Shown here: one piece after another, positions 53,654-62,430 of the stretch | Position numbering within the stretch: the stretch's first letter is position 1 | How the letters are laid out: each line of letters starts with the position of its first letter | Assembly: GCA_963710715.1 (NCBI GenBank) | Contig: CAVQBL010000013.1 | Coordinates: forward strand, 186,001-250,000 | Reading direction: 5' to 3' | DNA length: 64,000 bases | DNA from: CAVQBL01 sp963710715 | Lineage (GTDB): Bacteria; Pseudomonadota; Gammaproteobacteria; DSM-16500 | Notes under the pieces: generated by a model | What the model was told of the DNA's origin: nothing | The model's database searches: none | The model's input: only the letters and a program-made list of their open reading frames with translations | Position numbers and translations under genes: made by a program

Positions 53654-54193
53654 ATGATCATCATTGGCATCGACCCTGGATCACGGTTTACGGGTTATGG
53701 TGTGATTCGCTGGGAAAGCAATCAAAGCCATTACCTGGATAGCGGTTGTTTGCGTGTGACTTCGGATCATCACAGCGAACGTTTACAAAAAATTTTTTCT
53801 GGTATACAACAAATTATTCAACTTCATCAACCTGTCGAAGCTGCCATTGAGCAAATTTTCATGCATCAAAATCCCGGTTCTGCATTAAAACTGGGACAAG
53901 CACGCGGTGCTGCAATTGTTGCTTTAAATATTCCTCTCGCTGAATATTCCGCACGCCAAGTGAAACAATCCGTTGTGGGTTACGGCGCTGCGAGTAAACA
54001 ACAAGTACAGCACATGGTGAAACGCTTATTAAATATTTCACAAAAACTCCAAGCCGATGCTGCCGATGCACTCGCGATTGCTTTGTGCCACGCGCATACA
54101 CGTTTTTCACTCAAAAGAATCGATATCCCAAAACGCGGTAAACGCAGTAGTAGTTGGCGGGATTATCGACCGGAGAAGAAAGAAGTAAATTAG
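53654..54193 (+). CDS. ruvC: Holliday junction resolvase RuvC
   Basis: A 179-residue endonuclease that cuts Holliday junctions after RuvAB branch migration. The acidic active site is visible: D7 in IGIDPGSRFTGYG, E in AAIEQIFMHQNP and two Asp in ADAADALAIALCH. The C-terminus is basic. Unusually, 4.1 kb of accessory genes separate it from ruvA. Confidence 0.96.
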   Translation: MIIIGIDPGSRFTGYGVIRWESNQSHYLDSGCLRVTSDHHSERLQKIFSGIQQIIQLHQPVEAAIEQIFMHQNPGSALKLGQARGAAIVALNIPLAEYSARQVKQSVVGYGAASKQQVQHMVKRLLNISQKLQADAADALAIALCHAHTRFSLKRIDIPKRGKRSSSWRDYRPEKKEVN

Positions 54194-54807
54194 CGAGGTC
54201 GAAATAAATCCCCAGCTGAATTAACTTCTAAAATTTTCTGGAATATTAGAACTCTTGATTCAAACTGATCTGCTGTTACTCCTTCGCTTTTCTTTACTTC
54301 TGTAGCCGCTTTTTCTAATAAGTCAGTTACTGTTTTTTTCTTATGGATATTCGTAATGCCATTATCAATAATTAATCTGCGTGAAACTATAGTTTTTGAA
54401 TATGTGCGATCATATCTTTTTATCTCTACAGGCTCGGACTTCATATCAAAGGCATCACTTGTGAGCGTATGAGCTTCACGTGGTAAATTATTGTGACAAA
54501 GCCCATATCGCTGAATGCTGTCACCCGTAATTAGTTCATAAGCAATTTCCGTAGCAAGCCACGATGAACTAGACCTAAAAATTGCTAGAGCAAGAGCCAA
54601 AACACATAAATTCTCCATGTCATTTATCTGCGCGTATTTAGCTAAATTAATCGCTTTAGTCATACCTTTTTTGCCATGGAACCATCCTGTGTCCGGGTAA
54701 TTTTTATTTGGTTTTTCACCCTTTTCTCTAAACTGGATGTATCTTTGCGCGCCTTTTGCTAACGCATTCTTTAGAGCAGCGTAACTCGATATTATTTTGT
54801 TACTCAT
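54190..54807 (-). CDS. Uncharacterised protein
   Basis: A 205-residue soluble, basic protein convergent with ruvC; the 3' ends overlap by 4 bases. No recognised family. It contains SYAALKNALAKGAQRYIQFR, GWFHGKKGMTKAINLAKYA and a C-terminal helical region ending AGDLFRPR. The AT-rich gene, its position inside the ruvC-ruvA gap and lack of known relatives suggest acquisition; an effector role is possible but not shown. Confidence 0.65.
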   Translation of the reverse strand: MSNKIISSYAALKNALAKGAQRYIQFREKGEKPNKNYPDTGWFHGKKGMTKAINLAKYAQINDMENLCVLALALAIFRSSSSWLATEIAYELITGDSIQRYGLCHNNLPREAHTLTSDAFDMKSEPVEIKRYDRTYSKTIVSRRLIIDNGITNIHKKKTVTDLLEKAATEVKKSEGVTADQFESRVLIFQKILEVNSAGDLFRPR

Positions 54808-54970
54808 ACTATTTATAATCCTATTAATGATGAGATAGCTATCATACTCCTAAAAATGTTATGTTGCAACACAACGTTATTAGGGGGGGCAATATAAATC
54901 GTGAAGAAACTACTTTTTTGTGGCATGCTATTGCATCATGCGTTACTTATTTGATATGTAGGATTTTTAC

Positions 54971-55411
54971 TTGACTGCCTTAATTGAAAAACGTGTAAAA
55001 CAAGCTGAAAAGCTATGCCAACAAACAGGAGCTCGGTTCACTTCAATTCGAAAAGCGCTACTGACTCTGATTTATAGCCAAAAAGAACCGCTCACCGCCT
55101 ATGAATTATTACGTTTGTTTCGCAAAATAAATCCTAAAGCTGAATCAATGACTATTTATCGGGCATTAGATTTTTTGCAAAAACAACATCTCATTCACCG
55201 CTTAGCCAGCAAAAATACATATGCTGCCTGCGATACACCTCATGAACCTCATCAAGGACAATTCTTGCTTTGTGAAAAATGCGATCAAACGCAAGAGGTG
55301 GACGCAATAGCATTAGCAAAAGCTGCTAAAAAACTAGCACAGGATCATCATTTTGTTCTATCAGATAAGCCTATAGAAATAACAGGAATCTGCAAAAATT
55401 GTAGAAAATGA
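54971..55411 (+). CDS. Fur family metal regulator, Zur-like
   Basis: A 146-residue metal-dependent repressor. The winged helix is RFTSIRKALLTLIYSQKEPLTAYELL, with ESMTIYRALDFLQKQHLIHRL. Metal sites include HEPHQGQFLLCEKCDQTQEV and the C-terminal CKNC, two CxxC structural zinc pairs. The pattern (long N-terminal helix, HEPH) fits Zur better than Fur, but no znuABC is in the window. The start is TTG with TAGGA upstream; no ATG is available. Confidence 0.85.
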   Translation: MTALIEKRVKQAEKLCQQTGARFTSIRKALLTLIYSQKEPLTAYELLRLFRKINPKAESMTIYRALDFLQKQHLIHRLASKNTYAACDTPHEPHQGQFLLCEKCDQTQEVDAIALAKAAKKLAQDHHFVLSDKPIEITGICKNCRK

Positions 55412-55469
55412 AGGGGTCAGATGCGCTTAAGAATTCTGTTATAAGTGATGCCCTACACCACTGATGACT

Positions 55470-55883
55470 TTATGCTCTTATTGTCGAAACATATTTATGT
55501 CGGCCATAAGTTATTATTTTTGCGTCCCGAGTAAGAATGGCTAACCCTTCAACACGTGCCGTCGCCACAATCATGCGATCTGCAGGGTCATCATGAAATG
55601 CGCCCGGCAATTGACAGCTTTCAACAGCAATATTTGGTGTAAGTGGTGATATGCGAATGTGCGTTAGCTCAATTGATTTGCTAATCCATTCTAAACATGG
55701 CATTTCTAAAATAATACGTTGTTTCGCATCAAGCATGCTTATTTCCCATAAAGAAATAGCAGCTAAATGAGCTTCATTATTTTGTAGCGTGGAAGTGATG
55801 ACTTTGCGCGCTTGCTTAGTCAGTTCTTCGCTTCCATTTATAAACCAAATCCAAATGTGAGTATCGAGTAAGATTCCATTCAT
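55470..55883 (-). CDS. vapC: VapC-like PIN-domain toxin
   Basis: A 137-residue PIN-domain RNase toxin. It starts MNGILLDTHIWIWFINGSEEL with the first catalytic Asp in LLDTH; LWEISMLDAK and PADRMIVATARVEGLAILTRD carry the remaining acidic residues. The start is chosen for the ATGA overlap with the antitoxin gene and the family N-terminus. Confidence 0.93.
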   Translation of the reverse strand: MNGILLDTHIWIWFINGSEELTKQARKVITSTLQNNEAHLAAISLWEISMLDAKQRIILEMPCLEWISKSIELTHIRISPLTPNIAVESCQLPGAFHDDPADRMIVATARVEGLAILTRDAKIITYGRHKYVSTIRA

Positions 55884-56119
55884 TGATTTGCCTCCCATTC
55901 AACGTGAATGGGAGCAATGATGTCTTCTTTAATAGTGACTGTATCTTTAAGGCATCCAAAAAAATCGATGGGTGTAGTTTCAATGGGTACCAGTTTAGCG
56001 ACAGGCTTTCCATGTTTCGTGATAGTAATACTGATATGCTTTTCTTGGACTTCATCCATAAGGTGTAGGCATTGAGCTTTAAAATGCCCTGCTTGAACTG
56101 AATACGTTGATTTTTTCAT
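55880..56119 (-). CDS. Phd/YefM-like antitoxin of the vapC toxin
   Basis: A 79-residue antitoxin: MKKSTYSVQAGHFKAQCLHLMDEV, then SITITKHGKPVAKLVPIE, the Phd/YefM DNA-binding fold, and a short C-terminal toxin-binding part. AGGAAAATTTT precedes the ATG. It is the upstream gene of the pair. The 335-base stretch 56120-56454 beyond it is AT-rich and holds its promoter; I see no further gene there. Confidence 0.92.
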   Translation of the reverse strand: MKKSTYSVQAGHFKAQCLHLMDEVQEKHISITITKHGKPVAKLVPIETTPIDFFGCLKDTVTIKEDIIAPIHVEWEANQ

Positions 56120-56454
56120 AAAATTTTCCTATGGTCATAATTCTATAGTCACATTTGTATTATAGTTAGTTTTTAACTTGTGTAAAGGTTTATTTTGTGA
56201 GTATGGAATTTAGGATCATCGCTGGCATGACAAAAATTGGGTCTTCTGCAGAATTTGCTTTTCTATATTTCCTGTGCTTTTTATCTTGTTTCAGCGAAAG
56301 TCGGATTCCTTTTGTAATCAATAGGGTAAGCATGATGTAAAAATATTTTTAAGAACTATAATTATAAATAATGTACTAAATAGTATTAATATTTTTTTAA
56401 TGTTATGCGTTTAAAACAAGAAATAAATAATCCTGAGTGAGGGGGAAAAATATT

Positions 56455-58137
56455 ATGAGTATGAGTCGCAATGAATTGGAAGAAATGCAGAAGATAAGAG
56501 AGGGCATAAAGGCAAAAAATTTAGAAAAAAAACCTGATATAAAGTTTTATTACAACGCTTACGATGCTGTTTGTCGTCTCCAAGGGGGAGCGAAGTGTGA
56601 AGTCCCCAGGAAAGAAATAATCCAAGAACTTTTAATAGCTCTTAAGCGCTATCATGAAAAAGATCCAAAAAATAATGATTTGAAAAAATTATTAGGCCAG
56701 TGTTATTTTGCTCAACTAAGAGAAAATGAAGTTCGTGAGGGAAAACCATATAAAGGGGGGAAGAGTAGTTCTAATCCAGATAAAGTGAGACAACGCGCAG
56801 CGCGAGAAGGTTACCTTTGGGCTTTAGAAGAGCTTTTAGAAAAACATAAAGAGCAAGGGGATGATAGTCGCGCTTCACTATTCGCATTGATGGCTGGAGC
56901 ACATCATGATACGGAAGATTATCATAAATATTTAACTATAATTACTGATGCAGTAACGAAAATAACCGCTAAGGGAGTCGGTAAGCTGGTTGCTGGTATG
57001 GCTGCTGCGATTATAGCTGATGGCGTAACTGTGGGTGCTGTGAATTCTGAGAAACAAATAGATAAGATTAGAATTGTACCAGAATACCGGGAGAAAAGAA
57101 ATGACATTTATTCTAATTTTCTTATGCAAATAAAGACAGAGGACGAAAGTAAGCATGAGAGCTTATATCGCAATCTTTCCGCAGAAATTTTAAAACAAGT
57201 TCAAAGAGTAAAGGCATCAGAAGAAAAAGAGATGAAACAGGGCCTGCAAGAGAAAATACAAAAATTAAAAACAAAGTATAAAGCGCCGAGTGAAACAAAA
57301 GTACTTGATAAACAACTTGCTAAGCTTCATGCGGAATATAAAGATCTTCATGAAAAACATGAAAAACTGTATACTAAAGGCATTGTAGATTCAGTAAAAA
57401 CGGCAATAAAAAAAGGTTTAGGCGAAGAATCGCATGAAAACATTACATTCCAATATAATCGTGAGTATGAAAAACTTCATAAAAAATTTGGCGAGAAGAC
57501 TTTGGTGGAGGCAGGTAAGCTTGGTGGATTTTATCAAGACCCATTTTTTGCATTTGATGTAGCAAAATATATTTTATTAGAAAAAATAAGTTCGGCCACT
57601 TTTTTAAGAGAAGAGGTGGAGTTGAAAACTGCTCCTGGATTTTCCGCTAGTCGAAACATTGGCCATAATTATTTTACAGATGAATTAAAACAAACAGATG
57701 ATATTGATAAGACAAGGGCGTTTTATCGAACTATTATCCCAACAAAAGAAGCTGGGCTTAAACAATGGAATTCAGATTTAAAAGAATCATTTGGAAATGA
57801 TGTAGATCTCGCTATTTTAGTTAAGATTAAATTACAAGGAATAGATCTCACGCATAAACTAAAAATAGATCCCGATCTTAGGCAGCAAATGGAAGACGTT
57901 ATGCGGATTAGGTTAGGAGAAGAGCGATTTCAAGATATTTCAATAAAAGCTGAAAGTTTTCTTGCAAATTATGCATTTAAATTATTTGAAGCAAAAGAGA
58001 AGGAGCTGCGTGCTGGCCAAATGGCAGCTGTGAGGCGATCTGGAGTGATAGCAGCAAATAAAGGAGGAGCTACTACAACTTCAGCATCTCCAGAAGCTGC
58101 TGAAACTCCATCTGCTACCAGTGCACCCAAAAAATGA
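56455..58137 (+). CDS. Uncharacterised coiled-coil protein, putative effector
   Basis: A 560-residue hydrophilic, Lys/Glu-rich protein. GAGGGGG lies upstream of MSMSRNELEEMQK. An N-terminal TPR-like helical part has ELLIALKRYHEKDPKNNDLKK, followed by a single hydrophobic stretch (VGKLVAGMAAAIIADGVTVGAV, about 180-200), a coiled coil near 255-310 (EKEMKQGLQEKIQKLKTKY) and a low-complexity Ala/Thr/Ser/Pro tail. No family recognised. It lies in the accessory block between ruvC and ruvA. Length, coiled coil and tail resemble secreted effectors; unproven. Confidence 0.7.
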   Translation: MSMSRNELEEMQKIREGIKAKNLEKKPDIKFYYNAYDAVCRLQGGAKCEVPRKEIIQELLIALKRYHEKDPKNNDLKKLLGQCYFAQLRENEVREGKPYKGGKSSSNPDKVRQRAAREGYLWALEELLEKHKEQGDDSRASLFALMAGAHHDTEDYHKYLTIITDAVTKITAKGVGKLVAGMAAAIIADGVTVGAVNSEKQIDKIRIVPEYREKRNDIYSNFLMQIKTEDESKHESLYRNLSAEILKQVQRVKASEEKEMKQGLQEKIQKLKTKYKAPSETKVLDKQLAKLHAEYKDLHEKHEKLYTKGIVDSVKTAIKKGLGEESHENITFQYNREYEKLHKKFGEKTLVEAGKLGGFYQDPFFAFDVAKYILLEKISSATFLREEVELKTAPGFSASRNIGHNYFTDELKQTDDIDKTRAFYRTIIPTKEAGLKQWNSDLKESFGNDVDLAILVKIKLQGIDLTHKLKIDPDLRQQMEDVMRIRLGEERFQDISIKAESFLANYAFKLFEAKEKELRAGQMAAVRRSGVIAANKGGATTTSASPEAAETPSATSAPKK

Positions 58138-58331
58138 ATGCATAGTTAAGTGCCACCTCTGCCAGAGCCACCCGTGCCAGCGGGTTGGAGTGCTTATATT
58201 GTGTCGGGTTTATGAAGTTTAAAAATTTGCCTAACGGGGAATTTAGGGTACATTATGCATACGGTAAAAATAAAAAACGCCTAATCCACCTACATCTAAA
58301 AAGCTAAGGAAATAATAAACAAGGATTCTTT

Positions 58332-58937
58332 ATGATCGGACAACTATGCGGCGTTATTCTTGAAAAACAACCACCGCAATTATTGCTTAACATCAATGGC
58401 ATAGGCTATGAAGTGGATGCGCCCATGGGAACTTTTTATCGTTTACCCGATATTGGGCAAGAAGTGACCTTGTTTACGCACTTTGTGGTGCGTGAAGATG
58501 CGCATCATTTATATGGTTTTTATACGCGTGAAGAGCGTTTATTGTTTCGTACCCTATTAAAAGTCAATGGCGTTGGGCCTAAGTTAGGCTTAACTATTCT
58601 TTCCAGTGTGACTCCTGATGAATTTGTGCGCTGTGTTGTGAATAACGATACGGCAAGCTTGGTATGTTTGCCAGGAATTGGTAAAAAAACCGCTGAACGA
58701 TTGGTTGTTGAAATGCGTGATAAATTATCTGCATGGCAAGACAAATTGCCTACAGGATCCAGTACAATGAAAGCGGAACATGGCGCTCGCAATCAAACTG
58801 TTCAAGATGCTATCTCGGCATTAATTGCTTTAGGTTATAAACCTCAAGAAGCCAGCCGGGCAGTTTCAAAAATAGATGATGGAGTGTTAAGCAGTGAGGA
58901 AATAATACGCCGTGCATTGCAGGAGATGGTGGTATGA
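58332..58937 (+). CDS. ruvA: Holliday junction branch migration protein RuvA
   Basis: A 201-residue tetrameric DNA-binding protein that targets RuvB to junctions. N-terminal OB fold MIGQLCGVILEKQPPQLLLNINGIGYEV, two helix-hairpin-helix motifs (LLKVNGVGPKLGL and LVCLPGIGKKTAERL), and a C-terminal RuvB-binding domain (DAISALIALGYKPQEASRAV). AAGGA lies upstream. It overlaps ruvB by 4 bases. Confidence 0.97.
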   Translation: MIGQLCGVILEKQPPQLLLNINGIGYEVDAPMGTFYRLPDIGQEVTLFTHFVVREDAHHLYGFYTREERLLFRTLLKVNGVGPKLGLTILSSVTPDEFVRCVVNNDTASLVCLPGIGKKTAERLVVEMRDKLSAWQDKLPTGSSTMKAEHGARNQTVQDAISALIALGYKPQEASRAVSKIDDGVLSSEEIIRRALQEMVV

Positions 58938-59977
58938 ATGAAATAGATAGGATAGTAACTGCAAATCAAGATGAAGTTGATACAGTAGATCGCGCCATCC
59001 GCCCTAAAAGTTTGCAAGATTATGTGGGTCAAGCGGCGGTGCGTGAGCAAATGGAAATTTTCATTCAAGCAGCACGTGCGCGCAATGATGCGCTAGATCA
59101 TGTCTTGATTTTTGGACCTCCCGGTTTAGGTAAAACGACACTCGCAAATATTGTTGCCCATGAATTAGGTGTTAACTTACGCCAAACATCTGGCCCGGTT
59201 TTAGAACGTGCAGGTGATGTCGCTGCATTATTAACAAATTTACAAGCCCGCGATGTATTATTTATCGATGAAATCCATCGCTTAAGTCCAGTTGTTGAAG
59301 AAGTGTTGTATCCTGCAATGGAAGATTATCAGTTGGATATCATGATTGGTGAAGGCCCAGCAGCGCGTTCTATTAAATTAAATTTACCGCCATTTACCTT
59401 AATTGGTGCCACCACACGTGCGGGATTATTAACTTCTCCTTTACGTGACCGGTTTGGTATTGTGCAACGTTTAGAATTTTATGAAATTGCAGAATTAGCG
59501 CAAATTGTGCAGCGTTCTGCAATGATTTTAAATATTGAAATTGATTCAGCAGGCGCTGAAGAAATCGCGAAACGTTCGCGCGGGACACCGCGTATTGCTA
59601 ATCGTTTATTACGTCGTGTGCGGGATTATGCTGAAGTCAAAGCCAATGGAAAAATTGTGCTTGACGTTGTACAGCGCGCACTGGATTTATTGGATATTGA
59701 TGACCATGGTTTTGATATGATGGATAGAAAGTTATTATTAGCCTTGATAGATAAATTCAATGGCGGGCCAGTCGGTGTGGATAGTTTAGCAGCGGCTATG
59801 AGCGAAGAACGCGGAACCATCGAAGATGTGATTGAGCCCTTTTTAATTCAACAGGGATTTATCATGCGCTCTCCACGTGGGCGCATGGCAACACGTCATG
59901 CCTATCTGCATTTTGGGTTGAAAGTACCAGAAAAAATAGTGGCGCAAAAGAGTTTATTTGAAGAAGCAGAACTATGA
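58934..59977 (+). CDS. ruvB: Holliday junction branch migration ATPase RuvB
   Basis: A 347-residue AAA+ motor. Walker A GPPGLGKTTLANIVAHELG, Walker B VLFIDEIHRL, sensor 1 FTLIGATTRAGLLTSPLRDRFG and the C-terminal winged helix GFIMRSPRGRMATRHAYLHFG. Full length. Overlaps ruvA and ybgC by 4 bases each, so the run is translationally coupled. Confidence 0.98.
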   Translation: MNEIDRIVTANQDEVDTVDRAIRPKSLQDYVGQAAVREQMEIFIQAARARNDALDHVLIFGPPGLGKTTLANIVAHELGVNLRQTSGPVLERAGDVAALLTNLQARDVLFIDEIHRLSPVVEEVLYPAMEDYQLDIMIGEGPAARSIKLNLPPFTLIGATTRAGLLTSPLRDRFGIVQRLEFYEIAELAQIVQRSAMILNIEIDSAGAEEIAKRSRGTPRIANRLLRRVRDYAEVKANGKIVLDVVQRALDLLDIDDHGFDMMDRKLLLALIDKFNGGPVGVDSLAAAMSEERGTIEDVIEPFLIQQGFIMRSPRGRMATRHAYLHFGLKVPEKIVAQKSLFEEAEL

Positions 59978-60372
59978 GAGAATTTATCCTGCCACTGTAT
60001 ATCTATATCGAAGATACTGATTATAGTGGGGTAGTTTTTCACGCCAATTATCTTAAGTTTTTTGAGCGTGGACGTTCCCTATGGGCAGAGCAATTGGGGT
60101 TTGGTGTGGCTATTCAGTTAGAACAGGGTATTTTTTTTGCTGTGCGCTACGCGCATATCGATTTTTTAAAACCGGCGCGGCTCAATGATGAAATGGAAGT
60201 GGTAACTCGAGTCGCGGAAGTCCGTAACGCAAGTTTGATCTATGAACAGTATTTGCGCTTGAAAGAACAACCCGATACCATACTCTGCAAAGCAGAAATT
60301 AAGGTAGCTTGCGTAGACCGGGATTTTCGGCCGCGAGCTTTGCCTGAAATGGTTAAAAGACATAAGTTTTAA
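59974..60372 (+). CDS. ybgC: Acyl-CoA thioesterase YbgC
   Basis: A 132-residue hot-dog-fold thioesterase of the Tol-Pal cluster, cytoplasmic and membrane-associated. Active-site signature YIEDTDYSGVVFHANYLKFFERGR (catalytic Asp) and IDFLKPARLNDEMEVVTRV. It is coupled to ruvB and precedes tolQ, the normal arrangement. Confidence 0.94.
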   Translation: MREFILPLYIYIEDTDYSGVVFHANYLKFFERGRSLWAEQLGFGVAIQLEQGIFFAVRYAHIDFLKPARLNDEMEVVTRVAEVRNASLIYEQYLRLKEQPDTILCKAEIKVACVDRDFRPRALPEMVKRHKF

Positions 60373-60391
60373 AATTGGAGACAATACTAAA

Positions 60392-61099
60392 ATGGTAACG
60401 ATGGATTCTTCTTTGTGGTCATACTTTATTAATGCCGGTGTAGTGGTGAAAGTGGTTTTATTAATATTGATTGGTTCTTCTATAGCATCATGGACTTTTA
60501 TCCTGCAGCGTGCCTTGTATTTAAGCTACGCAAACAAAACAACCAAGAAATTTGAAAAAATGTTTTGGTCAGGCGGTGATTTAGCGAAACTTTACACCGA
60601 AGGTTTAAAACGTAAATATGAACCGCACGGAATAGAAGCAATTTTTCATGCAGGATTTAAAGAATTTTTACGCTTGCACAAACAAGTTAATGTGACTGCA
60701 GAAGCCATCATGGAGAATGTAAAACGCGCAATGGCAGGAACGCAAATGCGTGAACAAGATAAAATGGAAATGAATTTGCCAGTCTTAGCAACCATAGGCT
60801 CAATTAGTCCTTATGTAGGCTTATTCGGAACTGTATGGGGCATTATGTTATCTTTCCGTGCGCTCGCGAATGTGCAGCAAGCAACGATTGCTATGGTTGC
60901 ACCCGGCATTGCAGAAGCATTGATTGCAACTGCTATGGGGTTATTTGCCGCGATTCCAGCGGTTATTGCGTACAACCGCTATATTACAGAAGTCAATCGA
61001 TTGTTAAATCGCTTTGATGCATTTCAAAATGAATTCGCAAATATTTTATTTCGGCAAGTGCAAACATCTAAAGCTGAAATCATGCCAGTGATGGGGTGA
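60392..61099 (+). CDS. tolQ: Tol-Pal system protein TolQ
   Basis: A 235-residue inner-membrane proton-channel subunit. Three helices are visible: residues ~12-38 (GVVVKVVLLILIGSSIASWT), ~135-160 and ~170-195. TIGSISPYVGLFGTVWGIMLSF and IAEALIATAMGLFAAIPAVIAYN are the ExbB/MotA-type signatures. Works with TolR to energise TolA during outer-membrane constriction. Confidence 0.97.
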   Translation: MVTMDSSLWSYFINAGVVVKVVLLILIGSSIASWTFILQRALYLSYANKTTKKFEKMFWSGGDLAKLYTEGLKRKYEPHGIEAIFHAGFKEFLRLHKQVNVTAEAIMENVKRAMAGTQMREQDKMEMNLPVLATIGSISPYVGLFGTVWGIMLSFRALANVQQATIAMVAPGIAEALIATAMGLFAAIPAVIAYNRYITEVNRLLNRFDAFQNEFANILFRQVQTSKAEIMPVMG

Positions 61100-61105
61100 A
61101 GAGTT

Positions 61106-61567
61106 ATGCAATTTACCAGTAGACGTCAGCGCCGAACCGCCATGTCAGAAATGAACGTGGTGCCTTTTATTGATGTGATGTTAGTGTTGCTGGTGATTTT
61201 TATGATCACCACTCCTTTGTTGACGCAGGGGGTCAAAATTGATTTACCGCAAACGGAAGCGAAAGCCATCCCACCTGAACAAAAAGAACCTTTGATTGTC
61301 ACTGTGGATGCAACCGGTAATTTTTTCTTAAATATTGCTGAAAAACCTAGCCAGCCACTGACCGCTCGTGCCTTAAGTTTTTTAGTCACTGCGCAATTAG
61401 GTGGCGCGAATTCGCAAGCAGGTGAGCAGCGACCCGTGTTAGTTCGCGGTGATAAGAGTGTCAATTATGGCAAAGTTGTGGAAGCCATGGTGCTGCTGCA
61501 ACAAGCGGGTGCAAAAAAAGTTGGGCTTATTACGCAGTCGCTTCAATCTAATAAGGCCCCTGGTTAG
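61106..61567 (+). CDS. tolR: Tol-Pal system protein TolR
   Basis: A 153-residue protein with one membrane helix. The proton-binding Asp is in SEMNVVPFIDVMLVLLVIFM (D25). The periplasmic part carries LVRGDKSVNYGKVVEAMVLLQQAGAKKVGLIT. Starts 7 bases after tolQ. Confidence 0.97.
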   Translation: MQFTSRRQRRTAMSEMNVVPFIDVMLVLLVIFMITTPLLTQGVKIDLPQTEAKAIPPEQKEPLIVTVDATGNFFLNIAEKPSQPLTARALSFLVTAQLGGANSQAGEQRPVLVRGDKSVNYGKVVEAMVLLQQAGAKKVGLITQSLQSNKAPG

Positions 61568-61575
61568 TATATGCT

Positions 61576-62427
61576 ATGGTAGAGAAGAAAAAATACGATC
61601 GTGCATGGTTTTTTTCTCTATTGCTTCATATTGTATTTTTATTGGTATTGGTTGTTGGTTTTGAATTTAGCTCTCCCATGGCGGTTGAGAAAAATTCTGA
61701 TAAAAATATTGAAGTCATCGATGCAGTGGTGATGAATACGCCGCCTACGCAACCGAAATTTAATCCGTTGCCTTCACCTCCAAAACCTGTGATGCCTAAA
61801 CCTGTGGAGAAGCCGCCGGTTCCAGTTACCAAACCCAAAGCAGTGCCACCCGTTCCTGATCCGAAAGTCGTGGAAGCAAAAAAACAAGCGATTGCCATTG
61901 CCGATAAAAAACTTAAAAAAATGCGTGAAGAAAAACTGGCGCAGCAATTATTGGCAGATATAAAAAAACAAACGCAAAAACAGCAAAAAAAATTAAAACA
62001 AAAAACATTGGAAACTGAATTTGCAAAAGAAATGCATGCATTAAATGCGAAAGCAAAAGCACTAAAGCAACAGCAATTGTTACGTGAGCAAAAGAAATTA
62101 GAAGGCATGCGCTCGCAACAATTACAAGGTGTAGTTGATAAATACAAAGCATTAATTACCCAAGCGATTAGTCGTCGTTGGTTGGTGCCAGGCGGAGTCA
62201 ATAAAAAATTAGTTTGCCAATTATTAATTCGTTTAGCGCCGGGTGGTATTGTACTGGATGTACAATTAGTAAAAAGCAGCGGCAATTTGGCATTAGATCG
62301 CTCAGCGCGTGATGCGGTTTTTAAAGCGTCACCTTTACCTGTGCCAATGGAAGCTGCTTCGTTTGAGCAATTTAGACAATTCGTTTTAAAAGTGAAGCCT
62401 GAGAATGTGATGAGTGGGGATGTGTAA
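61576..62427 (+). CDS. tolA: Cell envelope integrity protein TolA
   Basis: A 283-residue protein. Membrane anchor RAWFFSLLLHIVFLLVLVVGF with the SHLS-like helix that contacts TolQ/R; a Pro/Lys-rich stretch (about 55-100), a Lys/Ala/Gln-rich long helix (about 95-180) and a C-terminal globular domain (YKALITQAISRRWLVPGG, LLIRLAPGGIVLDVQLVKSSG). tolB would be expected next; instead a beta-lactamase gene starts 3 bases later. Confidence 0.93.
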   Translation: MVEKKKYDRAWFFSLLLHIVFLLVLVVGFEFSSPMAVEKNSDKNIEVIDAVVMNTPPTQPKFNPLPSPPKPVMPKPVEKPPVPVTKPKAVPPVPDPKVVEAKKQAIAIADKKLKKMREEKLAQQLLADIKKQTQKQQKKLKQKTLETEFAKEMHALNAKAKALKQQQLLREQKKLEGMRSQQLQGVVDKYKALITQAISRRWLVPGGVNKKLVCQLLIRLAPGGIVLDVQLVKSSGNLALDRSARDAVFKASPLPVPMEAASFEQFRQFVLKVKPENVMSGDV

Positions 62428-62430
62428 GAT

